NCBI RefSeq assembly: GCF_031846445.1
Contig: NZ_JAVRHR010000004.1
Span: forward strand, 1 to 64,000
Source: Croceitalea rosinachiae
GTDB taxonomy: Bacteria; Bacteroidota; Bacteroidia; Flavobacteriales; Flavobacteriaceae
DNA: 64,000 bases
Direction: 5' to 3'
Shown: piece by piece, positions 33,358 through 42,739 of the stretch
How positions within the stretch are numbered: position 1 is the first letter of the stretch
How the letters are laid out: every line of letters starts with the position of its first letter
Position numbers and translations under genes: made by a program
The notes under the pieces: generated by a model
What the model saw: the letters and a program-made list of their open reading frames with translations, nothing else
The model's database searches: none
Told to the model about the DNA's origin: nothing

Positions 33358-34541
33358 TGAAATATCACGCTGACGAAAAAGGATATTATGGAGAATTTGG
33401 AGGAGCATTCATCCCAGAAATGCTCTATCCAAATGTGGAAGAATTGCGCCAAAAGTATTTGGATATCATGTATGAGAAATCTTTCCAAAAAGAATTCCAT
33501 CGACTACTAAAAGACTATGTGGGTAGACCATCACCGCTCTATTTCGCGCAACGTTTATCAGAAAAATACAATTGTAAGGTTTATTTAAAACGAGAAGATT
33601 TAAATCATACCGGTGCTCATAAAGTAAACAATACCATAGGTCAGATTTTGTTGGCCAAGAGGCTGGGAAAAACTAGAATAATTGCCGAAACTGGCGCGGG
33701 ACAACATGGCGTTGCGACTGCAACAGTTTGTGCCCTTATGGGTATAGAATGTATTGTATACATGGGTGAAATCGATATCACTCGTCAAGCACCAAATGTA
33801 GCACGTATGAAAATGTTGGGCGCAGAGGTTCGACCCGCACTATCAGGAAGTAGAACATTAAAGGATGCTACAAACGAGGCTATTCGCGATTGGATCAACA
33901 ATCCTGTAGATACGCATTATATTATTGGTTCTGCCATTGGCCCTCACCCCTACCCTGATATGGTAACCAGGTTTCAATCGGTCATATCGGAAGAAATTAA
34001 ATGGCAACTAAAGGAGAAAGAAGGTCGTGAAAACCCGGACTATGTTGTGGCCTGTATAGGTGGAGGAAGCAACGCGGCAGGAACATACCATCATTTTTTA
34101 GACGAAGCTGAAGTAGGTATCATCGCTGTCGAAGCTGCAGGTAAAGGTGTCGATACTGATGAAAGTGCTGCGACTTCGGCCTTGGGTAAGGTGGGTATTA
34201 TTCACGGATGTAAAACTATGTTGATGCAAACAGATGATGGACAGATAACAGAACCGTATTCCATTTCTGCAGGATTGGATTATCCAGGGGTAGGCCCCAT
34301 GCATTCACATTTATACAAATCTGGTCGAGCAGAATTTTATTCCGCTACCGATGATGAAGCAATGACCGCAGGATTGGAATTGTCACAATTGGAAGGTATT
34401 ATCCCTGCAATTGAAACTGGTCATGCTTTTGCCATTTTTGAGCATAAAAAGTTTGAGCCTAAAGACATCGTCGTGATTAGCTTATCTGGACGAGGAGATA
34501 AAGATTTACAAACCTATATTGATTACTTTAAGCTGGCTTAA
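33357..34541 (+). CDS. trpB: Tryptophan synthase beta subunit
   Basis: 394 residues, PLP-dependent. The PLP lysine is in HTGAHKVNN, the phosphate-binding loop in CIGGGSNAAG, and EDLNHTGA and ETGAGQHGVATA blocks are intact. Joins indole and serine. TAATG overlap with trpF; 3 bp gap to trpA. Confidence 0.97.
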   Translation: MKYHADEKGYYGEFGGAFIPEMLYPNVEELRQKYLDIMYEKSFQKEFHRLLKDYVGRPSPLYFAQRLSEKYNCKVYLKREDLNHTGAHKVNNTIGQILLAKRLGKTRIIAETGAGQHGVATATVCALMGIECIVYMGEIDITRQAPNVARMKMLGAEVRPALSGSRTLKDATNEAIRDWINNPVDTHYIIGSAIGPHPYPDMVTRFQSVISEEIKWQLKEKEGRENPDYVVACIGGGSNAAGTYHHFLDEAEVGIIAVEAAGKGVDTDESAATSALGKVGIIHGCKTMLMQTDDGQITEPYSISAGLDYPGVGPMHSHLYKSGRAEFYSATDDEAMTAGLELSQLEGIIPAIETGHAFAIFEHKKFEPKDIVVISLSGRGDKDLQTYIDYFKLA

Positions 34542-34544
34542 ACC

Positions 34545-35309
34545 ATGAATAGAATAAACCAAAAAATGCTGGAGGATAAAAAACTCCTTTCTATATATTT
34601 TACTGCTGGCTACCCTGCTTTAAACCACACGGCAAAAATCATTCAAGATTTAGAAAAAAGTGGTGTAGACATGATTGAAATTGGATTGCCTTTTAGCGAT
34701 CCATTAGCAGATGGCCCGACCATTCAAAAAAGTTCAACCGCTGCATTAAAAAATGGGATGACCACTCAAACCCTTTTTGCACAATTAAAAGACATACGTA
34801 AATCCGTTTCTATTCCACTGATTGTGATGGGTTACTTTAACCCCATGCTTCAATATGGGGTAGAAGCATTTTGTAAAAAGTGTTCAGACATTGGTGTTGA
34901 TGGTATTATAATGCCTGACCTTCCGTTAGATGTTTATCAAGATGATTACGAAACCATCTTTAAAAAACATAGTTTATTAAATATATTTTTAATTACGCCG
35001 CAAACAAGCGAATCTCGTATTCGTCAAATAGATGATGCTTCTGAAGGATTTATTTATATGGTAAGTTCAGCAAGTGTAACGGGTTCAAAATCTGGTTTTG
35101 GAAAGGAACAAGAGGCTTACTTTGATCGGATTGCTTCTATGAATCTCGCAAACCCACAAATAGTTGGTTTTGGCATCAAAGATGCAGAAACCTTTCAACA
35201 AGCTACTAGAACTGCAAAAGGAGCTATAATCGGTTCTGCATTTATTAAACATTTAACAACCTCCGGCAACAGTAACATAAGTGATTTTATAAAAAAGATT
35301 AGAAATTAA
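34545..35309 (+). CDS. trpA: Tryptophan synthase alpha subunit
   Basis: 254 residues, TIM barrel that releases indole from indole-glycerol phosphate. The catalytic Glu and Asp are in MIEIGLPFSDPLADGP, and GIIMPDLPLD and FIYMVSSASVTG blocks are visible. Last gene of the operon; the next gene is convergent and no clear terminator hairpin is seen in the 17-bp gap. Confidence 0.96.
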   Translation: MNRINQKMLEDKKLLSIYFTAGYPALNHTAKIIQDLEKSGVDMIEIGLPFSDPLADGPTIQKSSTAALKNGMTTQTLFAQLKDIRKSVSIPLIVMGYFNPMLQYGVEAFCKKCSDIGVDGIIMPDLPLDVYQDDYETIFKKHSLLNIFLITPQTSESRIRQIDDASEGFIYMVSSASVTGSKSGFGKEQEAYFDRIASMNLANPQIVGFGIKDAETFQQATRTAKGAIIGSAFIKHLTTSGNSNISDFIKKIRN

Positions 35310-35326
35310 GTTGGTCATTTCATCAT

Positions 35327-36640
35327 TTATATAACTCCCTTGGTCTTAACGGGAAGCGCTGTTTTATATATTTTCAAAATAGCTTCAACTCCATCTTTGA
35401 GGCCTTTTAAGTGCAGTTCCCCGTTATTTTTAGCAAGCATTTGCTTTACAATTGAAAGCCCCTTGCCAGAACCTCTTTCGTTAGAAGTACCTAACGTACT
35501 CTCGACATGCTCTCCGCGATTAACGAGGTTAAGCTTTTTAAGATCAACGGCATTTGCCTTGTTTTTGATTGAAAAAGAATAATAATCATTATGCTCGGCA
35601 GCTTTAACAACAATTTTCTCATCAGAGGGTGAGAACTTAATTGCATTGGTCAAAAGATTTCGCATAACAGTCTCAAAAACTTGTTTTGAATAAAACAACT
35701 TAAAGTCACTTGACAGCCCATTTGAAACTATTAGTTTTTTATAATTTAATTTCTCAGAAAATTGCTCCTTTAACTCCTCTACAACAGCTCTTATATCAAG
35801 GTGCATATAACTTTTAATAGTATCATCAGTTTGCATTGCCCAATCAAGAAGGCCTTCTAACATAACATATGTCTTATCAACTGACTTTTTAAGTAAATCA
35901 AGATTATTGTTTATATCTACCCTTGACTTTGAATTCTTTGTAATCTCAGCAAGAATTGAAATTTGATGAATGGGAGTCTTCAAATCATGCGCGATAATTT
36001 GAACAATTTCTTTTCTAAAACTAGTAAGTTCTTGCAATTCTATATTTTGCTTTAGACTAAGTTCGTTCTGCTCCCGTAAATCTTGCCTCATCAAAATTAC
36101 TTTTTCGAAAACAAAATAGCTAATAGCCCCAACCGAAGAAATTAAAATGAATGCTAAGATAAATTTACCTAAAGCCATTTGTGGTACTAATAAAATACAT
36201 GCAGTGATATATAGCGTATTATAAATAATAACCACCAGTTGATGATATGGTTTTTCAAATACAGCAAGCAATAAACCCATTACAAACACAATCATCTCTA
36301 CCCTTAGAAAATATCCTTCAAAATTTGAACCTGAATCTTCTACCCTGAATGGCAGATAAATTGTTGAAGAAAGAATATTTATATATACGAGAACCAAAAA
36401 CATCAAACTTGTCGACACCCAATTAACCTTCCAAATAATTGCGGTAAGTAAGACCGTACAGAATACAAACAAGTGTTTTAGCGAATATTTATTAAACCCT
36501 CCAATACCATATTCGGTAAAAAAATTAGTTGCTAACCCTGCTAATACTAAAAGAATCAAGATGTGAAAAATAACACTTGTACTACGTATAGGAACAAGCA
36601 CTTGTTTATCTTTAGAAATTGAATTTAGGTAGGTCTCCAT
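35327..36640 (-). CDS. Membrane sensor histidine kinase with unusual ATP-binding G1 region
   Basis: 437 residues. Six predicted transmembrane helices fill the first ~185 residues with no sizeable extracellular domain, then a coiled segment, a dimerisation domain with H-box IIAHDLKTPIHQ and an ATPase domain with N-box RNLLTNAIKFS and G2 GSGKGLSIVKQ. The usual DxGxG of the G1 box is replaced by a stretch around IKNKANAVDLKKL, so nucleotide binding may differ. No response regulator is adjacent. It is convergent with trpA and divergent from the M20 peptidase gene. Confidence 0.85.
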   Translation of the reverse strand: METYLNSISKDKQVLVPIRSTSVIFHILILLVLAGLATNFFTEYGIGGFNKYSLKHLFVFCTVLLTAIIWKVNWVSTSLMFLVLVYINILSSTIYLPFRVEDSGSNFEGYFLRVEMIVFVMGLLLAVFEKPYHQLVVIIYNTLYITACILLVPQMALGKFILAFILISSVGAISYFVFEKVILMRQDLREQNELSLKQNIELQELTSFRKEIVQIIAHDLKTPIHQISILAEITKNSKSRVDINNNLDLLKKSVDKTYVMLEGLLDWAMQTDDTIKSYMHLDIRAVVEELKEQFSEKLNYKKLIVSNGLSSDFKLFYSKQVFETVMRNLLTNAIKFSPSDEKIVVKAAEHNDYYSFSIKNKANAVDLKKLNLVNRGEHVESTLGTSNERGSGKGLSIVKQMLAKNNGELHLKGLKDGVEAILKIYKTALPVKTKGVI

Positions 36641-36705
36641 TTGGGGTTTTATTTAATTTCAAACGAATAACGATGTATTTTCTTACATTTTAATTTAACT
36701 TTTAG

Positions 36706-38205
36706 ATGAAACACACTTTTGCCATACTTTTTGTTTTTTTAAGCCTTCATACTTTTAGCCAAATAAACGATTCTACCATAATAAAATCTCAAGTCGCCAA
36801 GGCTATTACTGAGCTTAGAGATTTTGTAGCGATACCGAATGACGCTCTGAATGGCGATGACATTGATGATAACATTTTTTGGTTAAAGAAAAAGTTTAGT
36901 GAACGTGGATTCAATACTACAGAATTAGAAACTGAAAATCACCCTTTATTTTTTGCTGCCCTACCTCTAGAAGATGACAAACCAACCATACTATTTTATA
37001 TGCATTTTGATGGGCAATCTGTTGATGCGAGTAAATGGGATCAACCAAGCCCATATAATATTGTCTTAAAAGAACCCTCTGGAGATGATTGGGAAACACA
37101 TCCATTTGATGATATGCTCGAAGATATTCCTTATGATTGGCGTTTGTTTGGTCGCTCAACTTCAGATGACAAAGGTCCTATAGTAATGTTCTTAAATGCT
37201 ATTGACTTACTTAAAAAAGAAAGTACGGAAATGCCTTTTAACGTTAAGGTGATTTTAGATAGCGAAGAAGAAAAAGGAAGTAAACCTTTACCAAAAGCAG
37301 TTAAACAATATCGTGAATTATTAGAGGCTGACTTTCTACTCATAACTGATGGTCCAATGCATTCATCTGGCAAGCCGACTGTAGTTTACGGTTGTCGCGG
37401 TATAACGACACTTTCGCTAACCACTTATGGTCCTATAAAACCTCAGCATAGTGGTCATTATAGTAATTACGCCCCTAATCCCGGCTTTCAGTTAGCACAA
37501 CTATTAGCTTCTATGAAAGATAAGGATGGTAAAGTTCTAATACCTGGCTATTATGACGGTATTCAAATTGATGATGCAATCCAAGAAGTATTAAAAAGTG
37601 TTCCGGATAACGATAATGAGATTGCAAATAAGTTAGCGTTTAAAACCGCGGAAAAAGTAGGCTCTTTTTATCAAGAAGCTTTGCAATACCCTAGTTTAAA
37701 TATCCGTGGATTAGGTTCTGGTTGGATTGGTAAGGAAGCCCGAACGATAGTTCCTGAAAGTGCTACTGCGGAACTAGATTTACGATTGGTACCAGAATCG
37801 GATGGCAATCGATTAAAAAAACTAGTTAAAGAACATATTGCTAAACAGGGCTTTCAAATACTTAATCATATACCCTCAAAAGAAGAACGTCTTAAGTATG
37901 AGAGAATAGTAACCGTAAAAGAAGGTAGTGTTACCGACGCTTTCAGAACTGATTTAAACAATTCGTATGGGAATTTTTTGGTGAACACCATGTTAGAAAA
38001 CTTTAATGAAGAGATCATTCAAATCAGAATCATGGGCGGCACTGTGCCAATTGCACCTTTTATTAACGAGTTAAAAATTCCAGCTTTTATAGTACCAATG
38101 GTGAATCATGATAATAATCAACATAGTCCCAATGAAAATTTAAAGATTGGGCAACTAGCATACGGCATACGAGCATTTTATGGATTGCTATCCTCTAAAC
38201 CTTAA
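36706..38205 (+). CDS. M20 family zinc peptidase, exported
   Basis: 499 residues with a signal peptide (1-18, ending in FSQ). M20/M28-like di-zinc motifs: YMHFDGQS (first His-Asp region), RSTSDDKGP (bridging Asp), DSEEEKGS (catalytic Glu pair) and a C-terminal HDNNQHSPNENL for the last His ligand. Likely a periplasmic or secreted dipeptidase or amidohydrolase. A near-consensus -7 (TAACTTTT) sits 2 nt before the start. Confidence 0.88.
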   Translation: MKHTFAILFVFLSLHTFSQINDSTIIKSQVAKAITELRDFVAIPNDALNGDDIDDNIFWLKKKFSERGFNTTELETENHPLFFAALPLEDDKPTILFYMHFDGQSVDASKWDQPSPYNIVLKEPSGDDWETHPFDDMLEDIPYDWRLFGRSTSDDKGPIVMFLNAIDLLKKESTEMPFNVKVILDSEEEKGSKPLPKAVKQYRELLEADFLLITDGPMHSSGKPTVVYGCRGITTLSLTTYGPIKPQHSGHYSNYAPNPGFQLAQLLASMKDKDGKVLIPGYYDGIQIDDAIQEVLKSVPDNDNEIANKLAFKTAEKVGSFYQEALQYPSLNIRGLGSGWIGKEARTIVPESATAELDLRLVPESDGNRLKKLVKEHIAKQGFQILNHIPSKEERLKYERIVTVKEGSVTDAFRTDLNNSYGNFLVNTMLENFNEEIIQIRIMGGTVPIAPFINELKIPAFIVPMVNHDNNQHSPNENLKIGQLAYGIRAFYGLLSSKP

Positions 38206-38370
38206 TCAAAAGGATTGTTTAAAATGCCCATAACTTCGATAAAAGTATTTTAAGGCTTTTAAAACTTATTAAAAACTGAGTTTTAACGGATAACATATGC
38301 TGTGTAACCATATTTCATGGCGTTAAGAAGTTATTGACATAATTTTACTAAACCAAATCTAACCTACCAC

Positions 38371-38796
38371 ATGAAATACTCTACTATAGTTATTGACGAT
38401 TCGTCAATTCAGCGTTTAGCAACTTCCTTTTTGGTCAAAAACCACACAAAACTAGAGTTGATTGGTTCTTATGCGAACCCTTATGAAGGAATCAAAGCCA
38501 TTTATGATTATAAAGTCGATATCGTCTTTCTAGATGTATTAATGGATCAAGTTGATGCTTTTGAACTATTAGACAGTATTGAAATTAATGCTGCTATCAT
38601 AATGAACTCTACATGGTCTCATTTTGCACAACCAGCATTTGAATATGGTATTAATGACTTTTTGATCAAGCCTATGCCAAAAAAACGGTTTGAACAAGCA
38701 GTTGATAAAATTATCAAGCAAATACAGCTCGAAAGAGAAATACAGAAACAAAGTTCTACATTCTTATTTTCTGAACTTCTATCAAATTTTAACTAA
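38371..38796 (+). CDS. Stand-alone receiver protein, LytTR-type without output domain
   Basis: 141 residues, a single receiver domain. Acidic pair D9-D10, phospho-acceptor D55 (VFLDVLMDQ), S80-T81 and K100-P101 (FLIKPM). The spacing and the LIKPMPKKRFEQAV end resemble receivers of LytR/AlgR regulators, but no LytTR DNA-binding domain follows: the frame stops and the convergent ppc gene lies 9 bp on. It probably acts by protein contact or phosphorelay. No kinase is adjacent. Confidence 0.85.
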   Translation: MKYSTIVIDDSSIQRLATSFLVKNHTKLELIGSYANPYEGIKAIYDYKVDIVFLDVLMDQVDAFELLDSIEINAAIIMNSTWSHFAQPAFEYGINDFLIKPMPKKRFEQAVDKIIKQIQLEREIQKQSSTFLFSELLSNFN

Positions 38797-38805
38797 GGTA
38801 AAATA

Positions 38806-41352
38806 TTAAGCAGAGTTTCTGCTTGCGTTGATGTTACCGTATAAAGATCTAGTTACAATTTTTTCGTAAAGTTCTTTATAAGTTGAATTCTTTGTGATTT
38901 CGTAAAGTGCATTTTGTTGAATTACTAACAACGGCAATACAATCTTCTCTCGAATCTTAACAGATTCCCTAGAAACCGCCTCATCTTCCATCAAAATTTT
39001 ATGCCCAGATATTTGTAATAACATCTTCTCAGACAATTGACATTCTTGATCTAGTATATTCCAAAAGTCACCGTACTCTTCGTCTTCTTTCATATAACTG
39101 GTCAGGTCGAAATTCGTTTTTGCCAATGACATCATACTGTTATGCATCAATGCCCTAAAAAAAGGAACTTCTTTATAAAGCTTTTTAACTTCATTTAATC
39201 GTCCATTATCTTTTAATTTTTGTATGGCTGTGCCCAACCCAAAATATCCAGGTACATTTTGCTTCAACTGACTCCATGAACCCACAAAAGAAATGGCTCT
39301 TAAGTCAGATAACGTCAATTGCTTCTTGTTTCCTCTTTTACCTGGACGGCTACCAATATTTGCATTAGAATAATATTTAAGAGTACTACGTTGCTCTAAA
39401 TAAGGCATAAACTTTTCATGCTGTTTTAAAGAATCATACTTGGCAAAACTTATCTCAGATAATTCTTCAATCAGTTCACGTTCAGAAGCAGATATGGTAT
39501 ATTCTTTTCCAAATAAATTGTTACTTAGACCAGCGGTTAATAATTGTTCTGCATTATGAACAAATTGTGCTTTAGTGCCATAAGTACTTGTAATAGTTTG
39601 TCCTTGTATGGTCAACTGAATCTCATGATTGGCAACATCTTTAGTTTGTGCAGCATAAAAACGGTGTGTTTTTCCTCCACCTCTAGCCGGTGGTCCTCCC
39701 CTACCATCAAAAAACTTCGCTTTGATGCCATTTTTACGGCACACTTTACTCAAGGTTTCTTTTGTTTTTAAAATAGACCAGTTTGCTTTCAGATAACCTC
39801 CATCTTTTGTGCCATCGGAAAACCCTAACATTATGGTGTGCGAATCTTTTCTGCGTTCTAAATGAGAGCGATATTGGGGTGTGTCAAAAAGAGTTTGCAT
39901 TACTTCTTTTGAAGCATCCATACCTTTCATCGTTTCAAAAAGTGGTACAATATCAAATGTGATATCTTCTTCTTTCCATCCACACCATCTAAACAATCCG
40001 AATACAAAAAGCACCGAAAAAATATCTTCAGAATTACTTATAATATAACGATTACAACCATCTTCACCATTTTTGGCCTGAATAGTTTTTAATTGCTGAA
40101 TATTAGTTATGGTATCTTTGACAATATCAATATCAAAATCTGATGGACTTAATTTGATTTCTTTCATCAACAACCAATCAGACAATTCTTTCTCACTTAA
40201 TTCACCTAAACTTTTCTTTATTGCTCCTTTTTGTTTTAAAATGGTTTCAATAGCTAAATAATGCTTACTGTGGTCTTGACGGATATCTAAAGTTGCAAAA
40301 TGCGTTTTAAAAATATGCACCTTATCAATTAGTTGATTCAAATCATCTAAATACAAAGAGTGGTAATGAGCTACTAACAATTTTTTAACCTCTTCTAATT
40401 TTTCAATAATTTCTGAATAGCTAACCAAAAAATTCTCTTGAAACATTGCCTTATAGAGTTTAACGTTCAATGCGTTCAAAGGATCTTGTAATGCTTTGAA
40501 CGTTAGTTTTTTTCGCAATACTTTTAAGTCATTGTAGTAACACTTCATCAAAGTAAGACGAAGTTCATCAGCAACTTCATTGGTTATGCTTGCTGTTACG
40601 AATGGGTTGCCATCTCTATCACCACCTGGCCAAAAACCCAGCTTTATAATGTCATAATTGTTAAAATCAGTGGTGTGCGCATTTCTTTTAACATATTGAA
40701 AAAGTTCGCCCACAGCTTGATAATAGGTATTACGAAGAATGTAAATAATATTTTTTGCCTCATCTAGAGGAGTTGGTTTTTTAGCATTTATCAATGATGT
40801 TAATCCCAACTGTTGCAGGGTCAAGTCAATATCATCAATTCGGTTCTCATCAATCAAAGCACGTAATTCAGCAATAATATCTAAAACCGAAGGTGTGTAA
40901 AATTGTGTTGGGTGCGCTGTAAGTACAATTCTTGCACTGAAAGTGCTGAGCTTAGCGGAAATTTTATCCCAATCTTTGTTCTGATCTACCAATCTAAAGT
41001 AATCTTTAATTGTAAGTGAGTTCGTATATTCTTGCAATTTCGGAAAGGCAGCATCTTCAACACTATCGTATAAAACCACCTGACGTTCAACATATTGAAT
41101 AATGCGAAACATAAAATCTAAGCGTTCTTTTTCCTTCTTAAAATCAGTATAGTTAGAGAAAAAACCCTCAAGAATATCTTGTGGCTTTTTACCCGCTTGC
41201 AAACCTTTCTCACATTGTTCAAAAAGCAATGGCACCAACATTCCAACATTTTCCATATTGGTGTACGGTAAACTCAAGAATAAGCTATTGTAGATATTAA
41301 ACTTATTGGTAACTGATTTTTTAAACTCTGTTATACGCTTTGATTGTTGCAT
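38806..41352 (-). CDS. ppc: Phosphoenolpyruvate carboxylase
   Basis: 848 residues; carboxylates PEP to oxaloacetate to refill the TCA cycle. Catalytic motifs: VLTAHPTQ (His near 147), GFWPGGDRDGNPFVT, and the loop FDGRGGPPARGGG; SRPGKRG lies in the C-terminal half. Slightly shorter than the E. coli enzyme, as in other flavobacteria. It is preceded by an exact -7 element and is convergent with the receiver gene. Confidence 0.96.
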   Translation of the reverse strand: MQQSKRITEFKKSVTNKFNIYNSLFLSLPYTNMENVGMLVPLLFEQCEKGLQAGKKPQDILEGFFSNYTDFKKEKERLDFMFRIIQYVERQVVLYDSVEDAAFPKLQEYTNSLTIKDYFRLVDQNKDWDKISAKLSTFSARIVLTAHPTQFYTPSVLDIIAELRALIDENRIDDIDLTLQQLGLTSLINAKKPTPLDEAKNIIYILRNTYYQAVGELFQYVKRNAHTTDFNNYDIIKLGFWPGGDRDGNPFVTASITNEVADELRLTLMKCYYNDLKVLRKKLTFKALQDPLNALNVKLYKAMFQENFLVSYSEIIEKLEEVKKLLVAHYHSLYLDDLNQLIDKVHIFKTHFATLDIRQDHSKHYLAIETILKQKGAIKKSLGELSEKELSDWLLMKEIKLSPSDFDIDIVKDTITNIQQLKTIQAKNGEDGCNRYIISNSEDIFSVLFVFGLFRWCGWKEEDITFDIVPLFETMKGMDASKEVMQTLFDTPQYRSHLERRKDSHTIMLGFSDGTKDGGYLKANWSILKTKETLSKVCRKNGIKAKFFDGRGGPPARGGGKTHRFYAAQTKDVANHEIQLTIQGQTITSTYGTKAQFVHNAEQLLTAGLSNNLFGKEYTISASERELIEELSEISFAKYDSLKQHEKFMPYLEQRSTLKYYSNANIGSRPGKRGNKKQLTLSDLRAISFVGSWSQLKQNVPGYFGLGTAIQKLKDNGRLNEVKKLYKEVPFFRALMHNSMMSLAKTNFDLTSYMKEDEEYGDFWNILDQECQLSEKMLLQISGHKILMEDEAVSRESVKIREKIVLPLLVIQQNALYEITKNSTYKELYEKIVTRSLYGNINASRNSA

Positions 41353-41418
41353 TTGAATAATTTACATTAATACCGACCAATAAAATTTTAAGCAAATTCA
41401 AAGGTCGTCATAGAATAC

Positions 41419-41445
41419 CAAATCTAAAATTAAATTTTCGTCAAA
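41419..41445 (-). promoter_or_regulatory. Putative ppc promoter
   Basis: TAGATTTG (41426-41419) matches TAnnTTTG exactly. A TTTG at 41445-41442 could be the -33 element, though the 15-nt spacing is shorter than usual. The leader would be about 60 nt. Confidence 0.45.
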
Positions 41446-41493
41446 TCACATATTTATCACTGTTTCATCAAAACATAACACCTTAAAGTTCTA

Positions 41494-42156
41494 TTATATA
41501 AAATGTTCTCTATATTGAAGTACTCTAAAGTTAAAAGTGTTGAAATTTGGATTCTTATCTTTTAAATCTTTATATAATCTTAAACTGCCAACCGCTCTGT
41601 TAGCCGCTCCTGAAGGAGCTATCAAAGAAACTGTTTTAATGGTCCTTTTTGTTTTAGGATGCTCAAATTGATGTATGCGAGGCACCACATTTGACACCAC
41701 ATTGTAACCGACACTACTTACTTTTAAATGCTTTCTGAAAAAATATTCAGGTCCGTTCTTGCTGTTCCCTCCTGTAAAAAGCAATGTTTCAATAGAAGGA
41801 AAATCTTCTAAATATTTTAAAATATTTCGAAGTCGTACATTTGCCATTCCTAAATCGGAAGCATCGATTTTTTGCCGTTCAGCACTATCCACAATATCAC
41901 AAATTCCTATTTTATGGGTTTTTAAAAAAGCCTTTCGCTCATGAATCGCTTTATTATTAGTGGCAAATGTTAGGTTCAACTTAAAAATTTCATTCAATAT
42001 TGGCCAAAGTTGCCCATCCCGACTTCCATAGCAAAAATTGACATCACCTTCTTTTAAATCGCCAGTCGAAAAACGCGGAGGTGGTAGCGTACCAACTATT
42101 ACTTTTCTGACACCTTCAAAGAGAAAAGGTGGATAAGGATGTTTATGTAAAAACAT
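41494..42156 (-). CDS. Uracil-DNA glycosylase family-like protein
   Basis: 220 residues. The N-terminal KVIVGTLPPP, then CYGSRDGQLWPIL and the C-terminal LIAPSGAANRAVG resemble the motif 1 and motif 2 layout of the UDG superfamily (a loop after the first strand and a late SPS-like loop). The classic catalytic Asp/Asn of motif 1 is not clearly conserved, so activity may differ. It probably acts on damaged or deaminated DNA. Same strand as ppc and 141 bp upstream. Confidence 0.65.
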   Translation of the reverse strand: MFLHKHPYPPFLFEGVRKVIVGTLPPPRFSTGDLKEGDVNFCYGSRDGQLWPILNEIFKLNLTFATNNKAIHERKAFLKTHKIGICDIVDSAERQKIDASDLGMANVRLRNILKYLEDFPSIETLLFTGGNSKNGPEYFFRKHLKVSSVGYNVVSNVVPRIHQFEHPKTKRTIKTVSLIAPSGAANRAVGSLRLYKDLKDKNPNFNTFNFRVLQYREHFI

Positions 42157-42160
42157 TCTT

Positions 42161-42168
42161 CAAAGTTA
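42161..42168 (-). promoter_or_regulatory. -7 element of the UDG-like gene
   Basis: TAACTTTG is an exact TAnnTTTG match ending only 4 nt before the ATG at 42156. If used, transcription would begin at or next to the start codon. The -33 region holds only a T-run. Confidence 0.5.
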
Positions 42169-42331
42169 AACCATAAATAGGTTTTAAAAAGATGGTCTTT
42201 TTGAACCACTAAGGAACAATTACCATGGTTTGAAAAACAAGAGGTTTCAGACCAAGTATGTGAAAACTACAAATGAAGTTTAAGAACTAAGAAAGAAACG
42301 TATTAAAAATAAAGTCTGCCCCTAAAAAAAT

Positions 42332-42694
42332 CTAATCAATCTTAAAGTTCAGTACTATCTCACCTTCATCAGAAATAGTTATTTCATAGGTATACAAGCC
42401 TATTGGTAGTAAGTCAAGTTCTAGTTCATCAGGTGTGAAATTAAAATCTGCCGAATCTGTGCTTATAGAAAATGGCATTGCCTCGAAAGCCTCGTCATAG
42501 CTTAGGTATTCTGAAAAACCATCGGCTGGCACATTTTCATAAAATAAGCTGTCTGCAATTACTTCGACCAAGTTAAAATTGAGATTGCTATTATTAAATA
42601 TTCTGATACTTGCTAAGGTCAGTTCATCATCTCTATCGGTACATGCAAATACCAATATTGTGACTAAACATAAAGCTAAAACTATTTTTTTCAT
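42332..42694 (-). CDS. Small lipoprotein, function unknown
   Basis: 120 residues with a lipoprotein signal peptide and lipobox LVFAC (Cys18), followed by an Asp/Glu-rich acidic tail (TDRDDELTLAS). The mature part appears beta-rich with repeated NFNLVEV and FTPDELEL. I do not recognise a family. It lies 45 bp downstream of yaaA on the same strand, so the two may share a transcript. Confidence 0.7.
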   Translation of the reverse strand: MKKIVLALCLVTILVFACTDRDDELTLASIRIFNNSNLNFNLVEVIADSLFYENVPADGFSEYLSYDEAFEAMPFSISTDSADFNFTPDELELDLLPIGLYTYEITISDEGEIVLNFKID

Positions 42695-42739
42695 ATCTCA
42701 CGCGCTTTAATTAAAGAACGCCATGTGATAAGATTTATT

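Noticed and set aside
38340..38370. TTGACATAATTTTAC as a sigma70-like promoter of the receiver gene
   Set aside because: It resembles the E. coli -35 hexamer, but this phylum uses TTTG/TAnnTTTG, and the match to that consensus is incomplete.
42186..42202. AAAAAGA-TGG-TCTTTTT inverted repeat upstream of the UDG-like gene
   Set aside because: Nearly all A-T with a very short loop; no clear role and likely chance in an AT-rich gap.
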